Shown here in pieces: positions 15,366 to 21,880 of a DNA stretch of 23,695 bases; position 1 is the stretch's first letter, and each line of letters opens with the position of its first letter. Source of the stretch: an uncultured Clostridia bacterium (GTDB lineage: Bacteria; Bacillota; Clostridia; Christensenellales; Borkfalkiaceae); assembly GCA_947630775.1 (NCBI GenBank), contig CANRIY010000009.1, forward strand, positions 1 through 23,695, read 5' to 3'. Below the pieces are notes generated by a model. That model did no database searches, was not told where the DNA came from, and worked only from the letters and a program-made list of their open reading frames with translations. Position numbers and translations under genes: made by a program.

Positions 15366-15394
15366 ATTATAAAGTTTTTCTCGTATCCCGTCAA
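15366..15394 (-). promoter_or_regulatory. Sigma-A promoter of rpmH operon
   Basis: Minus strand: -35 TTGACG (15389-15394), 17-bp spacer, -10 TATAAT (15366-15371). It starts 5 bp beyond the dnaN stop codon. The predicted start is near 15359, giving a leader of about 22 nt. Confidence 0.88.
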
Positions 15395-15398
15395 GCGA

Positions 15399-16496
15399 TT
15401 ATTGCGCGTTTCTCACGGGTAAAATCAAATACAGGCTCCCTTTTTCCTCGGCATTCTGCAAAATAAACGGGGAAATGGGTCCGTTGAAGGAAATACAGAC
15501 GTTCTCTTCGCCGAGCGCCTTGAGCGCTTCGAGGAGGTATCTCGCATTCATGGAGATGGTGAGGTCGACGCCTTCGATCCCCGCAAGGACGCTCTCCGCC
15601 ACATTGCCGAAATCGGAAACGGACGAGAGTTTTACAAGATCCGAGCCGATCTCGAGGGTGATGAGATTGTTCTTGTCGCCGCGGATGAGGACGGCGGCGC
15701 GCTCCGCGCTCTGGATGAGTTCATTGCGGGAAAGGGTGACGACCGTCGTAAAGCGGGCGGGGATCACGTTCTCTTTTTTGATGAATTCCCCGCTGTACAG
15801 GCGGGACAGAACGATCATCCCTTCCGTCCCCACGAGGAGCATGCCCCCTTCCGTATAGAGGGTGATCTCCTTGTCGTCCTCGGTGAGCATGCGGGCGATC
15901 TCCGTAAGGGTGCGGGCGGGGCAGATGATGCTCCCCGCTTCGCTCTTGGAGACGATCTCCGCATCGGACAGCGCGAGTCGGTATCCGTCGAGGGCGGTCA
16001 TTTCGAGCTTGTCGCCGAATTCCATGAGGCATCCCTTGAGGACGGGACGGGATTCATCCTGCGCGCAGCAGAATACCGTCTGCGCGATGATGCGCTTGAG
16101 CTCTCCCTGCTTCATGACGACGCTCCTCTCCCCGATCCCGAGGTTGAATTTGGGGAATTCTTCCCCGCTCATCGTCTGGAAAGCGGTCGCCGAGTCGCGG
16201 TACCTGATCTCGAGCCCGCGTTCGCCCGTCTCCGCGGAGACTTCTTCGTCCGAAAGTTTCACGATGAAGTCGGCAAAGAGTTTGCCGGGCACGCAGATCT
16301 CCCCTTCGTCAAGGATCTCCGCCTTCACGGTCTTGGAGATGGTGAGCTCGCCGTCCGTCGCCGTCAGGCGGAGTTCTTCGCCGTACGCTTCGATCTTGAT
16401 GCACTCCATCACGGGCACGGTCGTCCTCACGGCGCATGCCTTGGATACCTTCATCACCGCTTCCGAGAGCGTCGCCCCATCGCAAACAAATTTCAT
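15399..16496 (-). CDS. dnaN: DNA polymerase III sliding clamp, beta subunit
   Basis: A ring-shaped dimer that tethers the replicative polymerase to DNA. The 365-residue length matches three clamp domains. Recognisable parts include the N-terminal MKFVCDGATLSEAVMKVSKA, TTVPVMECI, the TALDGYRLAL motif in domain two (about 170-179) and the C-terminal LILPVRNAQ, close to the usual LxLPV/MR end. A much longer open frame exists upstream. The start at 16496 is certain from homology and from GGAGGG eight bases upstream. The gene is minus-strand and directly precedes rpmH, with no dnaA beside it. Its leader crosses the predicted origin. Confidence 0.97.
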   Translation of the reverse strand: MKFVCDGATLSEAVMKVSKACAVRTTVPVMECIKIEAYGEELRLTATDGELTISKTVKAEILDEGEICVPGKLFADFIVKLSDEEVSAETGERGLEIRYRDSATAFQTMSGEEFPKFNLGIGERSVVMKQGELKRIIAQTVFCCAQDESRPVLKGCLMEFGDKLEMTALDGYRLALSDAEIVSKSEAGSIICPARTLTEIARMLTEDDKEITLYTEGGMLLVGTEGMIVLSRLYSGEFIKKENVIPARFTTVVTLSRNELIQSAERAAVLIRGDKNNLITLEIGSDLVKLSSVSDFGNVAESVLAGIEGVDLTISMNARYLLEALKALGEENVCISFNGPISPFILQNAEEKGSLYLILPVRNAQ

Positions 16497-16537
16497 CTTT
16501 TCCCTCCGCAGATGTTTTATTTTTATAAGAAGAATTT

Positions 16538-16850
16538 TAATAATAGTAATAATAAGGGCTGTGGAATTGTGGACAAGCCCCGCTTGTCCGTTCCGATCTT
16601 CCTTATTATAGCGAAAATGGGGAAAAAAGGCAAGCAAAACGCGGCTTTTTTCGCAAAACCGCAGAGAAAAGGTTGTGGAAAAAGCGTGGAAAAGAATGTG
16701 GACAGGCTGTTGAGAAAGTTGGGGAATCCACAGGGGGGAAGAAGGGGAAAAGGGGAAGGGGACGGAAATTCTTCCGCGGAAGAGGACGGCGGAGGGGATA
16801 TGAACATTTTTATCGACAATGTGGAAAAAGAGGGGGAAAGGTTCTCCACA
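16538..16850. other. oriC: Probable chromosomal replication origin (oriC): DnaA boxes and unwinding element
   Basis: Non-coding region between the divergent dnaN and rsmG. Near-consensus DnaA boxes (one mismatch to TTATNCACA) are at 16568-16576, 16674-16682, 16820-16828 and 16842-16850. Weaker ones are at 16560-16568, 16697-16705 and 16724-16732. Read on the minus strand, the two boxes at 16576-16560 are followed by GCCC, then six tandem TTA/CTA triplets (16555-16538), then AT-rich DNA (16508-16537). That is the order of the Bacillus basal unwinding system: box, GC tract, DnaA-trios, melting region. Gene orientation flips here from minus to plus. An 8-bp-stem hairpin lies at 16571-16589. Activity is inferred. 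Confidence 0.82.
16605..16633 (-). promoter_or_regulatory. Probable dnaN promoter inside the origin
   Basis: Minus strand: -35 TTGCCT (16628-16633), 17-bp spacer, -10 TATAAT (16605-16610). The start point is near 16598, giving a leader of about 100 nt that runs through the DnaA boxes and the triplet array. Autoregulation by DnaA and transcriptional help in origin opening are both plausible. Confidence 0.7.
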
Positions 16851-16854
16851 ACGG

Positions 16855-16883
16855 TTGATAAAAATGTTCGGGCGTGCTATAAT
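16855..16883 (+). promoter_or_regulatory. Promoter of rsmG
   Basis: -35 TTGATA (16855-16860), 17-bp spacer, -10 TATAAT (16878-16883). The predicted start falls on or next to the ATG at 16890. A DnaA box at 16842-16850 lies five bases upstream of the -35 and could regulate it. Confidence 0.75.
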
Positions 16884-16889
16884 GGAGGC

Positions 16890-17588
16890 ATGCAGGAAAA
16901 GTTGCCCGATTTTGCGCGGATCTGCGGACAGATCGGAGAAAAACAGGCGCAGTTCGACGCCTTCTATGCACTCCTTCTCGAATACAACGAAAGATTCAAC
17001 CTCACGGCGGTCACGGAAAAAGAGGAAGTTTTCCACAAACATTTTCTCGATTCGGTCGCGGGAGAGGGATTTTTGCCGCGGGGCGCCGTCTGCATCGAGG
17101 TCGGTTCGGGGGCGGGCTTTCCGTCCATCCCCCTGAAGATCGTGCGGGAGGATCTCACGCTCACCCTCGTCGAGAGCACGGGCAAGAAATGCGTCTTTCT
17201 GAAAGAGGCGGTCCGCGCCCTCGGGCTGAAGGGGGTGGAAGTCGTCAACGCGCGGGCGGAAGAGCTCGGGCAGGATCCCGCCTTCCGCGAAAAGTTCGGC
17301 GTCGCGTTTGCACGTGCCGTCGCGCGGCTCAACGTCCTTGCGGAATACTGCATGCCGCTCGTGCGGGTCGGGGGGAGCTTTCTCGCCTACAAGGGGGATG
17401 CGGAAGAGGAGATCCGCGAGGCGGAAGGGGCGCTCCGCCTTTTGGGCGGCGGAAAAAAAGAGGTGGTCCGCTACGACCTTCCCGAGGGCTACGGCACGAG
17501 GACGCTCCTCAACGTGCAGAAGGAAAAACACACGCCCAAAGGGTACCCCCGCGGACATGGTATGGAGAAAAGGAGTCCCATCGTATGA
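16890..17588 (+). CDS. rsmG: 16S rRNA (guanine-527-N7)-methyltransferase RsmG (GidB)
   Basis: Methylates G527 of 16S rRNA using S-adenosylmethionine. The 232-residue protein has the family landmarks: EYNERFNLTAVTEKEEVFHKH (about 30-50), the SAM-binding VCIEVGSGAGFPSIPL (about 67-82), LTLVESTGKKCVFLKE (about 91-106) and the late ARAVARLNVLAEYC. The last 15 or so residues are basic. Start choice is uncertain. ATG 16890 has GGAGG only one base away, and a promoter whose +1 would fall on it, suggesting a leaderless message. An in-frame ATG at 16800 behind GGAGGGG would add 30 residues running through DnaA boxes. The gene overlaps the next one by ATGA. Confidence 0.94.
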   Translation: MQEKLPDFARICGQIGEKQAQFDAFYALLLEYNERFNLTAVTEKEEVFHKHFLDSVAGEGFLPRGAVCIEVGSGAGFPSIPLKIVREDLTLTLVESTGKKCVFLKEAVRALGLKGVEVVNARAEELGQDPAFREKFGVAFARAVARLNVLAEYCMPLVRVGGSFLAYKGDAEEEIREAEGALRLLGGGKKEVVRYDLPEGYGTRTLLNVQKEKHTPKGYPRGHGMEKRSPIV

Positions 17589-18034
17589 AATGCGCACTCA
17601 CGGGGCACAGGGATCTTCCCCCCGATTTCAATACAAATTTGCTCTATGACTCTTTGGAAGAGCTCATCAAAGAGGGGTATGATACCTTCTATTGCGGCAT
17701 GGCGCGGGGGTTCGACCTTCTGGCGCTCGACTGCCTCGTCGCGCTCCGTTTAAGGTACAGGATCCGTCTTGTCGCCTGCATTCCCTTTTACGGGCACGAG
17801 ATGAGTTTTTCCCGTGCGGACCGTGAGAAATATCTCGCGCTCCTTTCGTGGTGCGACGAGAAAAAGGAGCTTTCCCCGCGGTATGCCCCCGGGGTCTATT
17901 TCGCACGGGACAGATATATGGTGGACTGCGCCGACCTCGTCTTTGCCTATTGCAACCGCGCAACGGGCGGAACGGCATACACCCTCGCCTATGCGCGCAA
18001 GACCGAAACGCCTATAAAATATGTCGAAGATTGA
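17585..18034 (+). CDS. SLOG/DUF1273 (YpsA-like) family protein
   Basis: A 149-residue cytoplasmic protein of the SLOG nucleotide-binding superfamily, DUF1273/YpsA branch. It opens with the CALTGHRDLPP motif (TGHR at 6-9). DTFYCGMARGFDLLALD (about 33-49) gives the Gly-rich, ligand-binding turn. IRLVACIPFYGHEMSF follows, and the last third holds VDCADLVFAYCNRATGGTAYTLAYA, typical of the fold. YpsA of Bacillus affects cell division and glucose response; the true ligand is unknown. The start overlaps the rsmG stop (ATGA), with AAAGGAG upstream, so translation is coupled. Confidence 0.87.
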   Translation: MKCALTGHRDLPPDFNTNLLYDSLEELIKEGYDTFYCGMARGFDLLALDCLVALRLRYRIRLVACIPFYGHEMSFSRADREKYLALLSWCDEKKELSPRYAPGVYFARDRYMVDCADLVFAYCNRATGGTAYTLAYARKTETPIKYVED

Positions 18035-18087
18035 GGGAGAACGGCGGAAACGCCTTATTTTTTTGCAATTTTTGGTTCGGTGAATTG

Positions 18088-18185
18088 TCCCTCGGCTCCT
18101 CTTTTAGGGGGCGCCAAAGGGCGGGGGACAAGGCCTACCCCCTTTGGGTGGAGGCTCCGCCGCAGACGGTGGTGGGGGGATGATG
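18088..18185. repeat. GC-rich palindromic repeat remnant
   Basis: Between the SLOG gene and the DUF3800 promoter. It contains GGGGCGCCAAAGGGCGGGG (around 18108-18126), a motif that recurs with small changes at 19081, 19471 and 22286. The rest (CTACCCCCTTTGGGTGGAGG and a GC-rich tail) resembles the element at 21.7 kb. It looks like a decayed copy of the same repeat family. No gene is seen from 18035 to 18215. Confidence 0.6.
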
Positions 18186-18215
18186 CGGAGAAAACAAAAA
18201 AATGGCAGAAAGGGG

Positions 18216-18243
18216 TTGACAAATTCTTAAAATCGGTTATAAT
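18216..18243 (+). promoter_or_regulatory. Promoter of the DUF3800 leader and gene
   Basis: Consensus -35 TTGACA (18216-18221), 16-bp spacer and consensus -10 TATAAT (18238-18243). Transcription should begin near 18250, giving a leader of about 76 nt. Confidence 0.88.
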
Positions 18244-18249
18244 AATAGT

Positions 18250-18325
18250 AGAAAATAATTTCGGGCTGGGTTGAAATTCCCGAGGTCCACCGCGGCGGGG
18301 GTATTCCTCGCCAACTTTTTTTACG
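18250..18325 (+). ncRNA. Structured leader RNA ending in a terminator-like hairpin, upstream of DUF3800
   Basis: The leader can form a first hairpin (TCGGG 18261-18265 with CCCGA 18279-18283). It can also form a terminator-like one (GGCGGGG 18294-18300 with CCTCGCC 18306-18312, loop GTATT) followed by seven T at 18316-18322. CGAGG (18281-18285) can instead pair with CCTCG (18306-18310), which would break both, so a switch is possible. The T-run ends three bases before the start codon and no Shine-Dalgarno sequence is present. Several conserved RNA motifs upstream of DUF3800 genes have been described by comparative genomics and named after that domain. Whether this belongs to one of them needs a covariance search. 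Confidence 0.6.
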
Positions 18326-19015
18326 ATGGAAAAAATTTTAAGCATTTTTATTGACGAATCGGGCGATTTCGGAAAGTACGACAAGCACGCGCCGTATTAT
18401 TTTGTGACGATGCTCTTTCACGACCAAAGCGCAAGTATCGGTGAGGAACTTTCACGGCTTGACGGGCACCTCTCCATGCGGGGGCTTCAGGATCATTGTT
18501 TGCACACCGCACCGCTCATCCGCCGGGAATCGCCTTATCAGTATTGGACGATCGACGAACGGAAGCAACTGCTTAGCAGTTTCATGAATTTTGCCGCCAA
18601 AGTTCCTTTTACATACGCCGTCTTTGCGGTGGAAAAAGAGGAGCGGATGAACGAATTTCAGCTCATTGGCGCCCTCTCGAAAAAGATCAAAGACTTTTTG
18701 GACGTCCATGCCGCGTTTTTCGGCGGATTCGATCAACTCATAATCTATTATGACAGCGGACAAAAGCAACTCACGGGTATTTTGGCCTCTCTTTTACTCG
18801 ACGCGAATGTGGATTTTCGCCGCAAGATCAAGCCCGCAAATTATCGGCTGTTTCAAATCGCGGATCTGCTCACAACATTTGAACTGATCGAGTACAAACG
18901 GAAGCGCGGGGCAAACAGTGCTTCGGAGCAAGATTTTTTCGGCTCGATGCACGATTTTTATAAGAATTATTATAAGCGTTTCGCCAAACGAAAAATTTCA
19001 TGCGAAACTCACTAA
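18326..19015 (+). CDS. DUF3800 domain protein (RNase H-like fold family), function unknown
   Basis: A 229-residue protein matching DUF3800. The hallmark FIDESGDFG is at 8-16, followed by YYFVTMLF. A second acidic site is LIIYYDSGQ (138-146), and FQIADLLTTFELIEYKRK (176-193) supplies the conserved C-terminal Gln-x-Ala-Asp. Asp10, Glu11, Asp143 and Asp180 look like a metal-binding set of RNase H type, so nuclease activity is plausible but unproven. DUF3800 genes are frequent in mobile and defence-associated regions. No Shine-Dalgarno is seen; the start is fixed by the position of the DESG motif. Base use is more AT-rich than the neighbours, with many Lys and Phe codons in A/T-rich form, suggesting later arrival. 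Confidence 0.88.
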   Translation: MEKILSIFIDESGDFGKYDKHAPYYFVTMLFHDQSASIGEELSRLDGHLSMRGLQDHCLHTAPLIRRESPYQYWTIDERKQLLSSFMNFAAKVPFTYAVFAVEKEERMNEFQLIGALSKKIKDFLDVHAAFFGGFDQLIIYYDSGQKQLTGILASLLLDANVDFRRKIKPANYRLFQIADLLTTFELIEYKRKRGANSASEQDFFGSMHDFYKNYYKRFAKRKISCETH

Positions 19016-19034
19016 GCGCTCCAAGATTATGAAT

Positions 19035-19068
19035 GCGGCCCGATAGAAGGATCTATCAGGCCGCTTTT
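19035..19068 (+). terminator. Terminator of the DUF3800 gene
   Basis: A long stem pairs GCGGCC (19035-19040) with GGCCGC (19059-19064) and GATAGA (19042-19047) with TCTATC (19052-19057), with one C-A mismatch and a four-base loop. Four T follow. Confidence 0.9.
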
Positions 19069-19112
19069 GTGTTTATCCAAGGGGCGCCAAGGGGTAGAGG
19101 CAAGGGCGGGCG

Positions 19113-19255
19113 GCGTCATCCTGAGACAGTGAAAAAGAACGAAGTCCGCGGAAGAATGTCCCGAAGGATCTCGCCGCACAACCGCGCTTCTTCCCCGCGA
19201 GATTCTTCGGGAATTGCGGTTCGGACTGCGTATAACTCACTGTCTCAGAATGACG
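19113..19255. repeat. 143-bp imperfect palindromic element (copy 1)
   Basis: The ends are inverted repeats: GCGTCATCCTGAGACAGTGA (19113-19132) and its near-perfect complement at 19236-19255. Inside, GTCCCGAAGGATCTCGC pairs with GCGAGATTCTTCGGGAAT, so the whole unit can fold into one long hairpin. A second copy, split by another repeat, is at 21881-22131. It resembles a MITE or large REP-type element; no open frame inside is credible. Confidence 0.75.
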
Positions 19256-19279
19256 CGGGGGGGCGCACATGCCTCTGCC

Positions 19280-19373
19280 CTCATCCCGAGGCGAAGCCGA
19301 GCGGATCTCATAGACCCACGAGCGTCCATATTTACGAGGGGATTCGCTCGCCCCTTGCGGGGCTCGGAATGAG
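19280..19373. repeat. 94-bp palindromic element, copy A
   Basis: Ends CTCATCCCGAG and CTCGGAATGAG form an inverted repeat, and the inner GAGCGGATCTC pairs with GGGATTCGCTC. It is 94 bp long, like copies B (21964-22057) and C (22161-22254), and differs from them at only a few positions. All three have the same orientation. Confidence 0.85.
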
Positions 19374-19490
19374 GCCCTCCCACGGAGAGAGCTGCATGGC
19401 TCCTCCGTGGGAGGAGCTGTCACCGCAGGTGACTGAGGTGGGCCTCTCGGCGCGCCAGCTCTCCCTCAAAGGGGCGCCAAGGGCGGGGAA
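19374..19490. repeat. Palindromic repeat sharing a 25-bp block with the 11.9-kb cluster
   Basis: A hairpin of CCTCCCACGGAGAG with CTCCGTGGGAGG type lies at about 19376-19413. It is followed by the 25-bp block 19413-19437 that recurs inverted at 11865-11889, and then by the GGGGCGCCAAGGGCGGGG motif at 19471-19488. No gene is seen between 19069 and 19592. Confidence 0.65.
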
Positions 19491-19592
19491 AGACTTGAAA
19501 CCGTTTTCCCCATCATCCGAACTTTTCTCCCAAAAAAAGACAAACCGTGCGCAAAAAAATGCGGTATGATCGGAAGGATCACGGGAGGAATT

Positions 19593-20573
19593 ATGGCTTA
19601 CGAAAAACGGGTCTTGGTATTAAGGCAGATCAGAAAGGGCTTTTCGGCGGACGGCAGTGCGCTTTCGGGCGTGGTGTACGCGGAGCGGCTGGGAAGCGAA
19701 CTCACCGTAACGCTCCGCATCCCCGGGCTCTCGCCCCTGAAAGAGGGGAGATATCTCCTCGTTTTGCGGCTGAAAGGCAGCTTTTATTGCCTTGCCCTCG
19801 GGGAGGGGGCGATGAAGATCCAAGACGCGCCTTCCGTCAAGGAAGGGTTCTCCGCGCTCCTCTGTTTTGTGCGGGGAGAGGCGGTCCCCGTCGCGTTCGG
19901 CAACTGCGGGGCGGAGAGCGGGGACTATTCGCCCCTGCTTGCGGCGCTCACCGAAAATACGAAAAAGAAGCCGTTGCCCACACCCATGCCCCCGTTTCAG
20001 ACGCCCGCGCCCCTCGAACCCAACGTCCCCTTCGCCCCCGGCGTGCCGCTGCCCGGGCCCGATCCCGACGGGGAGGAAAAGGACAGCTCCCCCTTTCGCG
20101 AGCACGCCGCTTCCTACGACGACGAGGCGATCGCGCAGGACAACTACTTTTCTTCTGAGGATGAAGATGGGGCAGGGGAAGTACCTGAAGGAGGGCAAGG
20201 ACAGAAGGCGGAAGATCCGTGCGGTCCTTCTCCGCATGCGGATGATACGCTCCTCTTCCCCCGCGGCTCGCTTACATATTACGGGGAAGTGCGGGAAAAA
20301 CTCGAAGCCGTCATGAAAACCTACCCCCCCGATACCCGCCTCAAATGGGCGTTTCCGCACTCCGAATGGGTGCGCTCGGAAGACCGCCTTATCGGCGTCA
20401 TTTACGAGGAAGGCATCCCCCGCTATCTGTGTGTGGCGGCGGAATACGGGGACGGGGAAGTTATGGAGAATGCGACTTTCGTCCCCGCGACGCCCTTCTC
20501 CGACGAAAAGGGGTTTTGGGTCGTCTTTCAGGACGCCGATACGGGCGCCTACGTCAAGGTGGAAAACGGCTGA
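19593..20573 (+). CDS. Two-domain protein of unknown function with a proline/acid-rich linker
   Basis: A 326-residue protein I cannot place in a family. Residues about 1-118 form a compact domain rich in beta-type sequence (RVLVLRQIRKGFSADGSALSG, LTVTLRIPGLSPLKEGRYLL), with single Cys residues at 65, 91 and 105. Residues about 120-225 are low complexity, first Pro-rich and then Asp/Glu/Ser-rich, surely a flexible linker. Residues about 225-326 form a second domain with YYGEVREKLEAVMKTYPPD, many aromatic residues and a C-terminal GFWVVFQDADTGAYVKVENG. There is no signal peptide or membrane helix. The start at 19593 is set by GGGAGGAA at 19583-19590; an upstream in-frame ATG lacks such a site. 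It stands alone, with a terminator after it. Confidence 0.82.
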   Translation: MAYEKRVLVLRQIRKGFSADGSALSGVVYAERLGSELTVTLRIPGLSPLKEGRYLLVLRLKGSFYCLALGEGAMKIQDAPSVKEGFSALLCFVRGEAVPVAFGNCGAESGDYSPLLAALTENTKKKPLPTPMPPFQTPAPLEPNVPFAPGVPLPGPDPDGEEKDSSPFREHAASYDDEAIAQDNYFSSEDEDGAGEVPEGGQGQKAEDPCGPSPHADDTLLFPRGSLTYYGEVREKLEAVMKTYPPDTRLKWAFPHSEWVRSEDRLIGVIYEEGIPRYLCVAAEYGDGEVMENATFVPATPFSDEKGFWVVFQDADTGAYVKVENG

Positions 20574-20614
20574 GCGACAAATTTACGAAAAAACCGAACA
20601 AGAATTTTCCTCTT

Positions 20615-20658
20615 CCGCGGAACGGCGTTTTCAAAAACCCGCCCCGCGGTTGTTTTTT
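20615..20658 (+). terminator. Terminator after the two-domain gene
   Basis: The stem CCGCGG (20615-20620) with CCGCGG (20644-20649) stacks on GGCG (20624-20627) with CGCC (20640-20643). TTG and six T follow. Confidence 0.75.
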
Positions 20659-20660
20659 CG

Positions 20661-20794
20661 GTTCTGTTTGTGTTCATAAAAGAGAATGTGAACACAGAAC
20701 ATTTTCAAAGTTTTGTGATAATCAATCAACTTTTTTCACATAATTTTGTGAAAATAGTGTTGTTTTCACTATATTCGACAAAAATCGACAAATT
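20661..20794. promoter_or_regulatory. Cluster of inverted repeats upstream of the DeoR-family gene, likely operators
   Basis: An AT-rich stretch with three successive dyads. TGTGTTCA (20669-20676) pairs with TGAACACA (20689-20696), flanked by GTTCTG and CAGAAC. TTTTCACA (20733-20740) pairs with TGTGAAAA (20747-20754). ATAGTG (20754-20759) pairs with CACTAT (20767-20772). Two TCGACAAA direct repeats, 10 bp apart, follow at about 20775-20793. DeoR-type repressors often bind repeated TTCAC/GTGAA sequences, so autoregulation is the simplest reading. Confidence 0.5.
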
Positions 20795-20821
20795 ATTTTT
20801 GAAAAATTTTTGTTAATTTAC

Positions 20822-20850
20822 TTGCATTATGTAAATTTATATGTTAGAAT
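20822..20850 (+). promoter_or_regulatory. Promoter of the DeoR-family gene
   Basis: -35 TTGCAT (20822-20827), 17-bp spacer, -10 TAGAAT (20845-20850). The start point is near 20857, just downstream of the inverted-repeat cluster. Confidence 0.68.
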
Positions 20851-20893
20851 TTTACAGGAATAAATTACAGAGAAACGTAAGGAGGAAATTTCC

Positions 20894-21652
20894 ATGAAAC
20901 GTGAACGCATTGAAGACATTGCCGAACTGCTCGACAAACGCGGCAGGCTCACGTTGGAACAGCTTGACGACTTCTTCCCGAATGTCTCGCAGATGACCCT
21001 CCGCAGGGACCTGCTTCAGCTGGAACAACAGGGCCGTATCATACGCGTGCGCGGGGGCGCGATGTCCGTCAAAGAAGTGCAGAAGGTGTCGGGGGAACCC
21101 TACGCCAAAAAATCCGTCAGCAACTCGGACGAGAAGATGAGGATCGCGCAGAAGGCGGCGAATCTCATCGATGAGGACTGCTCCCTCTTCATGGACGGCG
21201 GCACGACGGCGATGGCGCTCGCCAAGGAGCTCCCCGATATCAATATCCATGTCTTTACGAACGGGCTCGCCGTGGCGATCGAACTTTCCCAAAAGAAAAA
21301 CCTCAACGTGACCGTGCTCGGCGGGCAGGTGATCAAGGAGAATCTCTCCACCGCTTCCCCCGTCGCAAAGAGCTATTTCGAAAACACCAATTTCGAACTT
21401 GCGATCATCTCGGCGTCCGCATTCACGCCCGAGATCGGGTTCTCCTGCGGCTCCATGGTGGAAGCGGATCTTCTGAAGATGGCGCGCCGCAAGGCAAAGA
21501 CCATGTATATGATGCTCGACAGCTCCAAGATCGGCAAGATCATGCCGCACACCTTCGCGCGGCTGGAAGACATCGACGTGCTCATCACGGACGACAATTT
21601 CCCCGCCGACATGAAGGAACTCTTCCGCCAGAAGAATATTGTCGTAATGTAA
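20894..21652 (+). CDS. DeoR/GlpR-family transcriptional regulator
   Basis: A 252-residue repressor-type regulator that senses a phosphorylated sugar. The N-terminal winged helix (about 1-58) has the family helix SQMTLRRDLLQLEQQGRIIR followed by VRGGA. The DeoRC sensor domain (about 75-235) shows MDGGTTAMALAKEL (the D-x-GTT phosphate loop), VFTNGLAVAIEL and VTVLGGQVIKE. MLDSSKIGK comes near the end. The start has AAGGAGG ten bases upstream. It stands alone with its own promoter and terminator; no sugar-metabolism gene adjoins, so the target is not evident. The ABC importer at the left of the window is a possible but unsupported target. Confidence 0.93.
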   Translation: MKRERIEDIAELLDKRGRLTLEQLDDFFPNVSQMTLRRDLLQLEQQGRIIRVRGGAMSVKEVQKVSGEPYAKKSVSNSDEKMRIAQKAANLIDEDCSLFMDGGTTAMALAKELPDINIHVFTNGLAVAIELSQKKNLNVTVLGGQVIKENLSTASPVAKSYFENTNFELAIISASAFTPEIGFSCGSMVEADLLKMARRKAKTMYMMLDSSKIGKIMPHTFARLEDIDVLITDDNFPADMKELFRQKNIVVM

Positions 21653-21666
21653 CGTAATGTTATCCG

Positions 21667-21694
21667 CCCCCGCCGCTCCCGCGGCGGGGGTTTT
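21667..21694 (+). terminator. Terminator of the DeoR-family gene
   Basis: A perfect 10-bp stem CCCCCGCCGC/GCGGCGGGGG (21667-21676 with 21681-21690), four-base loop and four T, 14 bp after the stop codon. Confidence 0.93.
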
Positions 21695-21699
21695 GCTTA

Positions 21700-21880
21700 T
21701 TGAGGGGGGCTCTGCCGTAGGTGGCGGTGGGGCGTGCCCCCTCCCGAGGGGAGGAGCGGCGTCATTCTCCTCAACAGCCCGATGGGCTGTGAGGGACGCC
21801 GCGACAGGAGGCGTGGCCTCGCCGACGGGGTTGCGGCGGTCCCTGCCACCGCAACGGGTAGGGGGGTGGGCAACGATGCG
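21700..21880. repeat. GC-rich palindromic repeat remnant
   Basis: Contains CCCCCTCCCGAGGGGAGG (around 21737-21754) and GGGTAGGGGGGTGGGCAAC (around 21855-21873), blocks seen inverted at 11640-11700. Several small dyads lie between, for example CAGCCC with GGGCTG. No credible gene. Confidence 0.6.

Noticed and set aside
15399..17597. dnaN read as a 732-residue protein
   Set aside because: The extra 367 residues are antisense to rsmG and cross the origin; the clamp starts at 16496 behind GGAGGG.
18261..18293. FMN riboswitch
   Set aside because: GGGTTGAAATTCCC resembles one conserved arm of the RFN element, but the leader is only about 76 nt and the other conserved arms are missing.
19033..19569. 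178-codon frame in the repeat region
   Set aside because: It consists entirely of palindromic repeats and the terminator; a similar frame recurs at 21657-22253 only because the repeats recur.
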